DNA of 64,000 nt from Episyrphus balteatus (Eukaryota > Arthropoda > Insecta > Diptera > Syrphidae), in assembly GCF_945859705.1 (NCBI RefSeq), contig NC_079136.1, forward strand, positions 120,903,028 to 120,967,027. The letters are read 5' to 3'. Numbering within the stretch: the stretch's first letter is position 1; every line of letters begins with the position of its first letter. Shown here one piece after another: positions 35,936-47,636 of the stretch. A program made the position numbers and the translations under genes. The notes below the pieces were generated by a model, which worked only from the letters and a program-made list of their open reading frames with translations, made no database searches and had not been told where the DNA came from.

Positions 35936-37437
35936 TAGAGTAACTAAAGCAAATTATTAGGGAACCCGGGCGAACAGCTCTGATTTTAACGATTTTTTTT
36001 TTCAAACGTAGGTAATTAAAAATACTTTAAAGTCTATAGATTAAAAATTGCCGATGTTGCCGTATTGTTTTTTAAAATTAAAATTAAATTTTTTTTTAAC
36101 AAAACCATTTTTTTTGCTCAAATTTCATAAAACAAATGATAGCAAAAGATTCTCTAGGTGATTTAAGGAAAAAATATACAAGGGAGTAAGGGGCAATCTT
36201 CCATCGTTTAAGCGATAAATGCAATTTCCTAACATTCTGCCCTCAAACACAAAAAAAAATATTTTGAAAACAACGGCAACACCTACAATATTTTAAAATA
36301 CATTTTTAAAAAGCCAGAAGCTTATTCTTATCTCTTAAATTTAAATCCACTAATTTTAGATAAGAGTTTTTGAAAAAATGGTCCTCAAACTCAGAATTAA
36401 AAAAAAAATGTTATTAAAAAAATTTAAAATGACTTTTTTCCAAACTTTTTCTAATAAAATATGAATTTATTTAAAAAAAAATTTTTGGCCATAAATATTA
36501 TCAGTTAAATTCCGAAGCAGAAAAGGTAATGCATATCACACTTTTGAAAAAAAAAAAAATTGAAAAATTACTTCAATTTCAATGGTTTTTTTTTATTAAA
36601 ACTGAATTTTTGCATTGAAATAATTAATTTTCTCAAAGACTGTGGTAAATAGGAACTTTAAATTTTTGCCATTTAACTTTAACAGTAAGGGTTATTAAAT
36701 GAATACAAAATAATTTTATGTTTAGACGTTGAACTTTAAAAAAAAAATAAGTTACATTTTTTTTTCAAAACTTTTATTAAAAAAAGTTCTTCGAAAATGA
36801 AATACTTTTTAATTTTTTTCATAAACCGTAATACATATTGACATTTCTTTTTATAATTTCAAATCATAATAAAGGGGGCCAAAAAAAAATAAATGCATTT
36901 TATATTACGAAAAAGTTTAAAAAACGACATGTTAAAATTTTTTTAATAATTTTTTTTTTCAAAATCTGAGTTCAGTTACCATTCTTTCAAAAGCCCTTAA
37001 TTCAATTAACTTAATTTTACAAGTATGACTAGGAATCTAGCTTTTTAAAAATGTATATTTAAATATTGTAGGTGTTGCCGTTGTGTTCAAATATTTTTTT
37101 TTGTGTTTGAAGTCAATTAATAAGAAAATTGCATCTATCGCTTGAACTATGGAAGATTGTCCCTCATTCCCATATATTTTTTTTCCTTGAATTTTCTAGA
37201 CAATCTTTTGGCATCAATTAATTTATGAAATTTAAGAAAAATTTTTGAAAAAAAAAATTTTTTGTTCACAAAAATCTTCAATTAAATTTAAAAAATCAAA
37301 ACGGCAACCCCAGCAATTTTTAATCTATAGACTTTAAAGTATTTTTAATTACCGACGTTTGAAAAAAAAGATCATCAAAATCTCAGCTGTTCGACCGGGT
37401 TCCCTAATATTGCCAATTTTTGAGATTTAGTTACTCC
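35936..37437. mobile_element. 1.5-kb long inverted repeat (foldback-type element)
   Basis: Left end GAGTAACTAAA (35938) pairs with TTTAGTTACTC at the right end. Further inverted matches include GGGAACCCGG/CCGGGTTCCC, TACTTTAAAGTCTATAGATT with its inverse near 37320-37340, GGCAATCTTCCAT with ATGGAAGATTGTCC, and ACGGCAACACCTACAATATT with its inverse near 37065. The arms are about 500 bp (to about 36445 and from about 36905) with an AT-rich middle. No coding capacity and no clear target duplication were seen. Confidence 0.75.
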
Positions 37438-37724
37438 ACTATATGGGTACTTGAGAAAAGCAATATTTTAATTTGGTATCATTGCTTTTTTTGCAGTTAA
37501 AATAAAGAATACTTTGTAAATAATAGTTTTCTTTTTAAATCTATTTGCATAATATATAAGATTTATTTTTGATAAATTAATTATTAAAAGCTATTACAGC
37601 TAGAAAATAATTTTGAAGCTTTTCAAGAATTGAAAGCATGATAAGCTGATGTTATTTTGCTCTACATTTTCAAGCCCTTATAATTAGTGATGGGAATTAT
37701 CGAATAAAAACTATCAAACTATCG

Positions 37725-37985
37725 ATAGTTGTAAAATATTCATTCATTCGATAGTTTTAAATCATTCATTCATTTAGTTACTATTTTCATTCGAATAGTT
37801 TTTTTACGATAGTTTTTTCATTCCAATAGTTTTTTTATACGATAGTTTTTTCATTCAAATAGTTTTCTTAAACGTTAGTTTTTTCATTCAAATAATTTTC
37901 TTAAACGATAGTTTTTTCATTTGAATAGTTTTTTAATACGATAGTTTTTTCATTCAAATAGTTTTCTTAAACGATAGTTTTAAAT
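37725..37985. repeat. Tandem array, unit about 35 bp (CGATAGTTTTTTCATTCAAATAG type)
   Basis: Six or seven units of the pattern CGATAGTTTTTTCATT, CAAATAGTTTTCTTAAA follow one another, with diverged units at the left. The unit itself is two half-units, one with CGATAGTT and one with (C/G)AATAGTT. Confidence 0.85.
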
Positions 37986-38590
37986 TTTACTGAACCTTCT
38001 TGAAGGAAAGAACTTGCTTAATTTTGTCCTTCCTTTTATAAACTGGTGCCCATATTGCCCGCTTTTATCTATTTTCTGTATCTTTTAACCCCCTTCCCCA
38101 ATTCGTTAAAGGCGTTATTATCTATTTTCTTTTGATACCAAAGCCTTATGTACATAAGGGTCACTGTGGTGTATGCGTAATATTTATTCCTATAGAAAAA
38201 ACAATTGTATCGATACTACAAGATATGTAGATATTTTATAAGTCAAAAATAGTAATTAAAAAAGCTTAGATTTTAAAGAATTTCTTATGTAGAAGCTAAA
38301 ATAATGTGTAAATAAATGTTTTTTTTTTGGATTAAAAAACTATCTGGAAGTCCAGTCAAATTGTATTTATAATAAAGTGAAGAGTTCTAATGTTTTGGTA
38401 GCTAACTTTATTTTTTCTCACGTCAACCATGAAAAATTACCAAGTCGTTTTTGTTGCTTTATTACTTGAAAAGTGCAATTTTAAAAATAAGACGGTTAAA
38501 ATTATCAACAATTTGTGTATTTTTAATTTTTCTTTACACAGCAAATGTCTTCTACTAAAATTATAGTTGAAAAATACATAAAAATAATTA

Positions 38591-38682
38591 CCTACTTTTT
38601 GAATGAAAAAAAGGGAGCTGGTCAAAATTTTTCGTACCTACTTTTTGAATGAAAAAAAAGGGAGCTGGTCAAAATTTTTCTT
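38591..38682. repeat. Tandem duplication, 46-47 bp
   Basis: TACCTACTTTTTGAATGAAA...GGGAGCTGGTCAAAATTTTTC appears twice in a row, the copies differing only by one A in a run and the final base. Confidence 0.85.
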
Positions 38683-38754
38683 TCAAAATTATGATTTTCA
38701 GAATTCTACTTTTAAAATTCTGCTTTTCAAAATTCTGGCGCATAACGTTGTAGA

Positions 38755-39245
38755 ACGTTTAAGCCCCTACAAGAATATACATATCTTGCTTATTTGATAA
38801 TAATGACTTTTTAGTGAATTAGAAAATTTTGAAAAGTAAAAAAAGTTTTAAATTTTTTTTTTTTTAAACTTTGTAAGTTAAAGACTCTGTAAGTAAAAGA
38901 CTATTCATAAAGAGTCCAATAACTTTTTACATGATGTTTGAAAAATGTTGGTATTAATTTTATTCGATCAGGCGCTAAAAAATACCTTGAAATCATGCAT
39001 CATTTTAATAAAAATGTTTCATATACAACAAAACGAGTGCAACACAGAAAAACTCTTGTAACTAACCTTCCGAATGGAATACAAAGTGGCCCAATATCTC
39101 AAAATATTTCTTATATTGAGTACTACCAACGATATAAATTGCATGATTTTATCACAAAGTGCACAATGGAACTATTTTTTAATGCTTATTTAGTAGAAGA
39201 TTGATGTAGAAATGGAAAATTGCGAAGCGGTGGACCTTTCCATTA
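38755..39245. repeat. Rep-C interspersed repeat, copy 2
   Basis: Shares ACGTTTAAGCCC(C/T)TACAAGAATATA and, at the other end, TTAGTAGAAG(A/C)TTGATGTA with AAAATTGCGAAGCGG(A/T)GGAC with copy 1 at 3487-3965. The middle is divergent. Confidence 0.7.
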
Positions 39246-41367
39246 ATATTTGGTTAAAAAATCGATATAAAATCAAAAAAAAATTCGATTTTTCACCCAC
39301 CCTAATATAGAAGTTATATAATGGCATTTTTTTCGTTTTAAAAACACACTTATTTTAAATTACTTTTTTTTTTTTTTAACACGCCACACAATGCATTTAT
39401 GCATATCAAACAAAATATAATAATGTATCAAGTATTAACCTTTCAAATTCAGAAGCTTCTGAAAGGCTATATGCCAGATATATTTTTATCCAAAAAGTAT
39501 TTAACTTACGTGACCTAGTTAATCCCACATCAGATTGAATAGTATTTAAAGAGAAAATCCATTCACAAATCTTCTATTCTAAATGCAACTTATACAACAC
39601 CCTCCTTACAGATTTAACAAAAAAAAAAAAAAATCTACTAAGCCAATTGAAATTGGATACCTGTTATCTTTGACTAAATATTTTTTTTTCGATTATGCCT
39701 TTTGCAAAAGGTTATAACTGAAAATGTATTTTTCAACTTTAACTTTGCATCATTGCTTTTTAACCCTTTTTACACACACCAGCCAAAAGAAAACAAACAC
39801 ACAAAAATGAATGTGATTTCCACCATGAAATATGCCTCATCCAATTCAATCTTATTTTGAATCCCTTTTTTCTTATTGTAGTTGAAGGTAGATGGCTCGA
39901 ATCTACCTAACATATAAAGCCTAAGGACGCTAACCATTCATCGTCATCAGTTGTGAACTTCACTTTTTCATCTCTTTTAAGTAGGGTTTTAGTATTAGCA
40001 TACACACACATATATTTTTAACTCAATCGCAGAAAAAGGACTCTAACATGGAAGAAGAAAAAAAAGAGGAAAATAAAAAAGTCAATTTCCAATATCCTTC
40101 GAAAGCTTCTTTGCATGTATGCAATCAAATATTCAATATGAATGGGAATATTGAGTTTTGCAAAAGAGCCAGAAAACCACCCAAGGTATAATAAAAGACC
40201 AAAAAAAAACGAAACGAAACGGTTTTTGAGTTTATATGGAAACGAAAATTTTCCAAAAAGGACATTCGATAACCGTTGAATGTTTTGTTCAATATAAAAT
40301 GTACCTTCATAAATAGAGACAAGGTTTGAATACTATATTCACGGATCGATTTCTCAACTAACAAAAGGACGAGAATACAAAATTACATAAAACACCAGCA
40401 TTGATTTTCACTAACACCATCATTTCCATCACAAGGATACACCAATGCACTGGACATTCCACAAAATCGGTCGCGGCAGCGGTGTGGATTAAAAATATGA
40501 CAATAAAAAAAAAGGCAATTTTGTCGGATGGAATATGGAAAATGTTCAAGTACACGCTCGATAATACCATGACAGGATAATTATAGCCACCTTTTGAGCC
40601 AGTTTATAGATTCTAGACTACGATTATGGCCCCAAGAGGTCGTCTATACAATATACAGGTAGTTAGTATTATCGGTAAAAAAAAAGGACATCGCTGCCGC
40701 CGCATAGCGAGGATATTCAATGTGGAAAGCCTTGTGGAACTCAATACCTACTTTTTAGTGTGTTGCCTGCTATAGTGCACTAGAGGTGTGTTTTTGCGTC
40801 TGTTATAGAGAACTTGAATGTCCTTAAGCGGAACAGAAAAGCTAGGATAACAATAAAGTTAGAAAGAGAAAAACTGACTATACCAACTGCAGATTTATCC
40901 ATTGAAGGTGAATAGTCAAGTACTACGACCCAGTGAGTGTGTACATGTATTGTTATAGTTTCTGCCGGAGACATTTTCATTATGAATTATTATATCCTTT
41001 TCCTTTTTATATGTGTATAGACATTACCTCTACATACACTTATAAAATTATATTATATATAGCTAGTTTGTTGTTATTTATTGGTAAATCAAGCATAAAA
41101 TTATGTTAGTTGAAGCGTAGAAATAATTTATTTAACCTGAATTTTCAAGGAAAGTTCAAATTTAGTTTTTTTTTTTTTTTTCCTGACAACATATCCTGAT
41201 GATAGAGGAAAGTAAATATATAGGTTAAATATGATAGGTGTGAGTTAAAACTGATTTATATTAAAGAGATTTTTCAAAATTTAAAGATTAATATTTAGGG
41301 AATTGTTTTTACAGTAAAATAATTCACAATAGACTGGAATTTTTAGGAAAATAGGACAATCTTAAAG
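39246..41367. other. Noncoding stretch, no gene seen
   Basis: More balanced base composition at about 39880-40980 than elsewhere, but the frames there carry no recognised domain. It could hold regulatory sequence. Confidence 0.45.
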
Positions 41368-41375
41368 TAGTAGTA
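41368..41375. repeat. 8-bp target-site duplication, left copy
   Basis: TAGTAGTA, matched at 42149-42156 on the other side of the hAT-like element. Confidence 0.75.
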
Positions 41376-42148
41376 CAACGGAGAAAAAAAGGGCACCTTA
41401 TATCCCTTCTCTTAAAAAGTGAAATCCGCTTAAATTCTGTTAATTTTAATGTAAATTTTCATCTTAAAAAAAAAACGAATAAAAAGAAACATTTAGAGCG
41501 GGATTCATAGTCGTTACTCAAGTTAAGATTTTTCTCAACATTCAGTAAGTTGTGAAATATTTCAAGCAATCTCTCACGGGAATTGAAAATAGGGCTGTCA
41601 CTTGAGTAAAGCAAAATCTTGTCTTGAGGAAATTTTTTTTCTCACACTTTGATATTGTATTTGTCCAACAGACTCGTTGAATTCATCGTCCTACTCGTAC
41701 AACTCAAACAAATATTCGCAATTAATTTGTTTTATTATTACAAATTTTGCGTTATAACGTGCACTTGAGAAAATTTTCGACTCCAGTGATGACTATGAAT
41801 AAGGACTCACTTGAGCGAATGCTTCAGATATTTCTCAACTTGAGTGACGACTTTGAATTCCGCCCTTAAAAATTATAGTAAGACTTCAGCTTTAGTTGCA
41901 GTTTATCATACTAACTTATTTCCAACAGTTAGATAGGCTCATTTTTTTTTAATTAAAATGTTTCCACATACAAATAAGATGATTTTCCGCTTAAATTAAG
42001 TGGATTTTTTTTTTTTTAAATTTGCTCATTCAAGAAATTAAGAAGTCTGGTAAATATAAGACGGAATTCGTCTTGGCAAAAAATTATGCAGAAATACGCT
42101 TAAATTAATGTGAAGTCAGCTTGTTTTTAAGTGTTCTTTTTTTCCGTG
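41376..42148. mobile_element. hAT-like non-autonomous element with 8-bp target duplication
   Basis: A 773-bp insert with inverted ends: left CAACGGAGAAAAAAAGGGCA, right (read inward) CACGGAAAAAAAGAACACTT. It is flanked by TAGTAGTA on both sides. An 8-bp duplication fits the hAT superfamily. The interior has GCTTAAATT(A/C) repeats and no coding capacity. A related copy without clear ends lies at 43418-43865. Confidence 0.75.
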
Positions 42149-42156
42149 TAGTAGTA
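42149..42156. repeat. 8-bp target-site duplication, right copy
   Basis: TAGTAGTA, identical to 41368-41375. Confidence 0.75.
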
Positions 42157-42258
42157 AATCGAGTTTATAGAAGATGTATACCTACATTAATTTCAGTTAA
42201 GTTAAAAAAACAAAAAAAATTTGCCGCGTTCTTAGTTTAGTCAGAATATACACGAAGA

Positions 42259-43417
42259 AAAATAAAATGCACGACTGGGGTCGCACGAACTTGCTCTTAG
42301 AGTTAAAGTTGTTTAAATTTTTAAGACTTTTTATATAGAAATTTGGAAAAAAAAAATAAAATTCGTTTTTTAAAAAAAATAAAATCTGAAATTAAATTGC
42401 CCTCCAAAACAAGTATGCAGTTTTGATTGATATATTAACATGCATTTTTAGAAAAAAAATTTTCAAAATCGTTAGAGCCGTTTTTAAAAAAACTAATTTT
42501 TTATAAATAATTTTTTGGAAAAAAAGTTTAAAAACAAAATTGGTATGCCATTTTGTAGAAATCACTAATCAACATCTAAAAACAAAATTTCATAAAAATT
42601 AAATGTACCGTTTTCGAAAATTTGATTTTTCAAAAAAAAATTTTCAAAATTTTTTTAAAAATCCAAAAATTATTTTTTACAAAATTTAATTTTTGGTTTA
42701 TATTTAAATTATATAAATGCTTCTTCACAAAAAGTTTCGTTGAAATCGAATAAGCAGTTTTGGAGATAATCGGATTTGAAAAAAACGGTTCTATGGCAGG
42801 TACCGTTAATAATGATTTTCAAAAAAAAATTTTTCATTAGAAGATAGACCTAAATTTTAAACTAACACTTGAATTTTTTAAACAAAATCGTTGGAGCCGT
42901 TTTCGAGATATTTCAATTTTACTAAAATCGGTATATGACAAGTACCTACCGTTATTTTTGGTCCAAAAAAATTAATTCCAAAAACCCCTCTGGAGAGTCG
43001 CCAAATAACGCTGCATACCAGGTTTTACATCAATCGGTCCATCCGTTTAGGCTGTAGCTCCTTATACAGACAGACAGACAGACTGACAGACAGACTGACA
43101 GACTGACAGACTGACAGACTGACAGACTGACAGACTGACAGACTGACAGACTGACAGACTGACAGACTGACAGACTGACAGACTGACAGACTGACAGACT
43201 GACAGACTGACAGACTGACAGACTGACAGACTGACAGACTGACAGACTGACAGACTGACAGACTGACAGACTGACAGACTGACAGACAGACGGACTTCCG
43301 GGACCCACTTTTTTGGCATTGTCTACCATCGTAATGTTATGGAAAAATGTTATCTCAAATTTTTTTTTTTGTACGAATGCATAACTTGATATATAGTACC
43401 TATATCGCAAGTAAAAA
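42259..43417 (-). repeat. Rep-A interspersed repeat, copy A6
   Basis: The most complete copy. Read on the minus strand it starts TTTTTACTTGCGATATAGGT, passes a greatly expanded 8-bp array and CGGCTCCAACGATTTTG blocks, and ends with the GAGCAAGTTCGTGCGACCCC hairpin and CGTGCATTTTATTT. It matches A1 over several hundred bases. The copy abuts the related hAT-like sequence at 43418. Confidence 0.85.
43068..43296. repeat. 8-bp microsatellite (GACAGACT)n inside Rep-A copy A6
   Basis: About 28 nearly perfect head-to-tail copies of GACAGACT. It lies at the position of the GTCY stretch in other Rep-A copies. The Ser/Val/Cys/Gln-rich frames over it are artefacts. Confidence 0.95.
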
Positions 43418-43865
43418 GGGCACCTTAAAATAAGATGATGCAAACAATTTCCGCTTAAAACAAAATAATTTCCGCTTAAAATAAGCGGAATCCGCTTAAA
43501 TTCTGTTAAATTTTATTTTAACATGAATTTTCATCTTAAAAAACCGACAAAAAATAAAATTTTCAAAATTCTTCAGACTTCAGCTTTATTTGTAGTTTAC
43601 TATACTTATTTCTAATAATGAGATATCCTGATGGTTGAGTACTCGCCTAGTGACCGAACAATTGTAGAATCGATCCAAAGTGGAAAATAAGATGATTTCC
43701 CGCTAAAATTGAGTGAATTTGTTTTAAATTTGCACATTCTAGAAATTACGAAAATTTGTCCGCTTAATTTAAGATGAAGTCATCTTTGCAAAAACCCATG
43801 CAGAAACGTGCTTAATTTAATGTAGACCGGCTTATTTTTAGGTAGTCTATTTTCTACGTGTTATC
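43418..43865. repeat. Second copy of the hAT-like element interior
   Basis: Shares GGGCACCTTA, TCCGCTTAAATTCTGTTAA, TTTTCATCTTAAAAAA and a right part (ATGCAGAAA(T/C)(A/G)(C/G)GCTTAA...) with the element at 41376-42148. Its left end is interrupted by Rep-A copy A6. A possible remnant of the end (CACGAAGAAAAA, 42250) is on the far side of A6. Confidence 0.65.
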
Positions 43866-45607
43866 ACAAAGTTATTGGTAGCATGACAACGCTTAATATA
43901 AAGTTAATTTTAAAACCCTTTGTTATCATATTTTGAATATGTACTTTCGACGGTGCGGTTATTTTTCAAACATCGAATTTCACGTTTTTGACTTTTAAAC
44001 ATTCATATACATATTATTTATATTTTTTTTTGTTTGTATGTGTGACTTTCATGTATTTTATAAAATCTGTCAATTCGAATATCAATCTTGCTATCTTTGT
44101 TATAGCTTTTTGACCGTTTTCTAAATTCACCTTTGTTTACCCTACTAAGATTTCGAAATTCAAAAAAATCCTCAATATTTAAATTTTTAACTTAAATTTT
44201 CTTTGACATTATGAGTAATGTTTTTTTAACAACTCTTAGACGAACTAATTTTTATTAAATTGAATTGAAAATTAATGGAAAATTTAATTATTTAAGAATA
44301 AACATCAGAGTTGAATTTATATTTTCTTAGACAAATATTAGCCATTTTTGATTATATTTCCTTCACTGCACAAAATTTATATTTCAATTAATCGAAAAGC
44401 TAGTGAAGAGAAAACACAACTCTTGAGTTGTGAATTTAAGAAATATAAATTCTGATAGATGATGCGTATTGCGTACAGCTTAAAACCTTCATCGAGGATA
44501 TGTATACTTTATACACCACTTTGTCTTTGATTAAGAACGATACGTATACCTAACCTACTTCCCTTCAAGACCTTGCAAACTTACTCTCAAGAACCAAGAA
44601 ATCCTGTAATAAGGGAAATCATCACAATGATGATGATGATGATATCTTATATGCTGATGTTGAAGTCGTCAACATCTATGTATGTCGTTAGAGAGTTAAG
44701 CATTTTGAATAAATTTATCTGATGTATCTCAAAAACACACACACACACACATACACACTTGTGCGTGTTTATATACTATATCGAAGATTTTCTAACATGA
44801 TATAGAGATGGATTTATATGTGAGTATGAATATTAAGGAAGTAAAATGGCATTACATCAAAATGACACGCCAAACTGTATAGAGTATCTTTGTCTCTCTC
44901 TATGTACTTGTTGTGATGATTGTCTTAAAGTGTTTCTTTGGCTGAATTTGGTTGTTTCTGGGGATGTGAATTTGAATTGCCATGCAAAGATTGTGTTTAA
45001 TTTGTGTATGGCTTTCTCTACAGAATAGATAATGTATTTGTGTGTGTTTGCAAAGATAAGCAATAAATTTGCACTTTTAAGTGCTCTGTAGCTAATTTAA
45101 GGATGAAGGTAGAAAGCTTGCTCCTTAAGTTTTGTAGAGCAAATTTAAATAGTAATTGGTTTTCACATACAAACAATAGCTTATACACGGAAAATTTTGC
45201 AATTATTAAACAAATTCTGATGTTTGAACATCTGTTCGGGCTTAGAAGAAAACACTGAACAAGATCAAGTTTAAGTATAAAATCACTGATTTTATTTAGA
45301 AAACTGTTAAAGAAATGAAAATTTTTGAGAAATCATGCTACAAAGTTTTCAAATGCAAATGGTAAAAATGGAATCGAGTATAAGTGGAATACCACAAGGT
45401 TGTGTCGTAAGTCTTATTTTGTTCCTTTTTGTTTTACCTCAAATAGAACACAATGCACAAAACGATTAATTTGTATAGACTTAATTGCTAAAATATGTGC
45501 TTTAAATAATGTTTATAAATTACAAAAAAAAACAGTGTTTAACAAATTAAAATCAGTTCACATGGACTTTACGTAGAAGAAAATTTATACATTACTTGTA
45601 TTTATAA
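43866..45607. other. AT-rich noncoding stretch, with a reverse-transcriptase scrap
   Basis: Contains a GAT repeat (44622-44643) and a CA run (44732-44757). The only coding-like piece is the short relic at 45368. Otherwise nothing is recognised. Confidence 0.5.
45368..45455 (+). pseudogene. Short non-LTR reverse-transcriptase scrap
   Basis: The frame from 45368 reads SISGIPQGCVVSLILFLFVL, close to the conserved SGxPQGxVLxPxLF block of non-LTR retrotransposon RTs. Flanking sequence gives no other RT motif and stops follow soon. With fewer than 30 residues, a chance match cannot be excluded. Confidence 0.4.
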
Positions 45608-45611
45608 ATAC

Positions 45612-46442
45612 TGTGATGCTTAATTTTCAAAGGCTAAGGTAAGCTCGCCGGAATCCAAGGTTTGTCCTGCGAAAAGCAATCTTAAAACTCAGTTAGAGTA
45701 AAAACAGCGAATTATTTCCAATTATTAATGTTCTTTATTCATTCAATAGACTAACTACTTTCTTTTTCAATTATTAAATTATTTATTATTTTATTTATTA
45801 CACAATGTTATACCCTAACATGCTCTGATTAGAAAAGCCACGGTCTCAGGTTGAGTGGGAATTAGCCCAGGCTCAAGATGAGAGGGAATATTCTGGTGCA
45901 CACCTCCTAGCGAGGGTGAATAGAGCGCTACCTAATAACTCTAGGACAAAGCCCAGCCTCAAAGTGAGTGGGAATTAATTAAGTCCCCAGTGTACAGCCT
46001 CCTAACGAGGGTGAAAGAGTTATATAAAAAACTAAATAAACTTTTGCTTCAAAAATCGAATCAATTAATTAAAATTGAACCTCTGGCATTATAACCAAGT
46101 TGCTATTCAACTTTAGTAGCAGCGGGAGAAATACTTCTGGTATTGAAGGTTGACGATTCTTGATTTTATTTGAAAATAATACATCTACATACTAATAATC
46201 TTGCTTATACTAAATGTGAATTATAAGGAATAAAGTACACAATTTCATATATAAATGATTATAAATATTGTATGCAGTAATGTGTTGTTGTCGATGGTGG
46301 TGTGGTCTGTGGTGATGGTTTGTGCGGTTCACATTCCGGGAGGTTTATGTTTTTAATAGTCAGGGCGGCCAGTTGTAAAATTGAAGCGGTATATAGATAT
46401 AGTCCGGGGGTATATACAGGACAAATGTAACACTTCGTTACA
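45612..46442. mobile_element. Candidate solo LTR (831 bp)
   Basis: Begins TGTGATGC and ends CGTTACA, giving TG...CA ends. ATAC lies directly on both sides (45608-45611 and 46443-46446), a 4-bp duplication like that of many Gypsy-type elements. The segment is more GC-rich than its surroundings and includes GTTATATAAAAA (about 46018). Direction is not clear, as both strands start with TG and end with CA. No internal region is present, so it would be a product of LTR-LTR recombination. Confidence 0.5.
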
Positions 46443-46446
46443 ATAC

Positions 46447-47456
46447 TAGGTCTAGTCAAAATGAACAAAACATGTTAACAAATTAGGAAAAAATCAGACT
46501 TCACTAATATTCGGTATACACAACAATAATTGTTTTAAATCCCTAAAATTCCAACACGTAAGAAGTTACAAATCATTCAAATCAAATATCAAAAAAAACA
46601 AATTCTTCACTCGTAGCTGTCCAAATGATAAAACTAATTAAAAGTTATCAATGTATATTTTCAAATAATAATATAATATAACTTAACTATGGTAGCTGTC
46701 ATATAAATTTTAAAGGAGAACATTTTATTGTTTCAAACTTTTAGAACTTAGTTTTTTTTTTTTTTTTAAGTATATTGGGGTTTTAGTTTTTGAAATGGAG
46801 GTTTTTGGAATTGAATTTGCAAGTAAAAAACACTTCTCGTCATATATATACCATTGTAAAACAATTATTTTCAAAAATAATATTCAAATTTAATTTATTA
46901 ATTTAATAAAATCAATTCCATTGTTAATTTTAGACAATTGATGAAATAATGATGAAATTTATTTCTCGAAAACTGTACCAATCATCTGACTTTTTCTGAC
47001 CAAATGACTAGTTCAATTTCTACGAATTTTCTTATACATATGTACCTTTAATGTAGTTCTTATCGTAGCGTGTGAACTGTGCTAAGACATATTATTTTTA
47101 TAAATATTTCTTTAAAAAGAAAAATTAATTTATGCCAGATTACAAAAAAAACAATTGATAAATATCAATTTTATCAATATGTTTTTTTTTTTTTCAAAAA
47201 TAATTTTAAAAATTTTAATTTTTAGGAGTTAATTTATAAAAACTTTAAAATGATAAATTAACTTAAATTTTTTCCTTTAAAGAAATATTTATTAAAATAT
47301 GACCAACATCTCATCTATTATACGGTATTTAAATAATAATAAATGATAAAAAGCTTATCAAATCATCAGCTGTAGTTTAAAAACCTCGAAACAGAAACAA
47401 AACAAAAAAAAAAAGATAAAAGTACTCATTGATATCAAAATTCAATTTTTATTGTG
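46447..47456. other. AT-rich noncoding stretch, nothing recognised
   Basis: Only AT-rich low-complexity sequence. Confidence 0.5.
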
Positions 47457-47465
47457 TATTAATAT
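47457..47465. repeat. 9-bp target-site duplication, left copy
   Basis: TATTAATAT, repeated at 49480-49488. Confidence 0.85.
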
Positions 47466-47606
47466 ACGTCCATTTCCCCACCCCGGACCTATCGCAAATT
47501 TAAAAAAAAAGTATGCCAAAGTTTTGTACAAGTTTTGTACAGTTTTGTACAAGCAAAGCCGAGTTTTGTACAAGCTAACAACGAAAGTTGTAGCCAATTG
47601 AAAGTT

Positions 47607-47636
47607 CCGGGCTGGGGAAACGTTTCCCCAGCCCGG
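47607..47636. repeat. 30-bp perfect palindrome, first of eight in the foldback element
   Basis: Half-site CCGGGCTGGGGAAAC followed by its exact inverse. Further copies lie at 47766-47795, 47926-47955, 48062-48091, 48223-48252, 48383-48412, 49150-49179 and 49309-49338. Some have one or two changes (for example CTGAGG, TTGGG). Confidence 0.95.

Noticed and set aside
43030..43443. Ser/Val/Cys/Gln repeat proteins on the minus strand
   Set aside because: They come from the (GACAGACT)n array in Rep-A copy A6.
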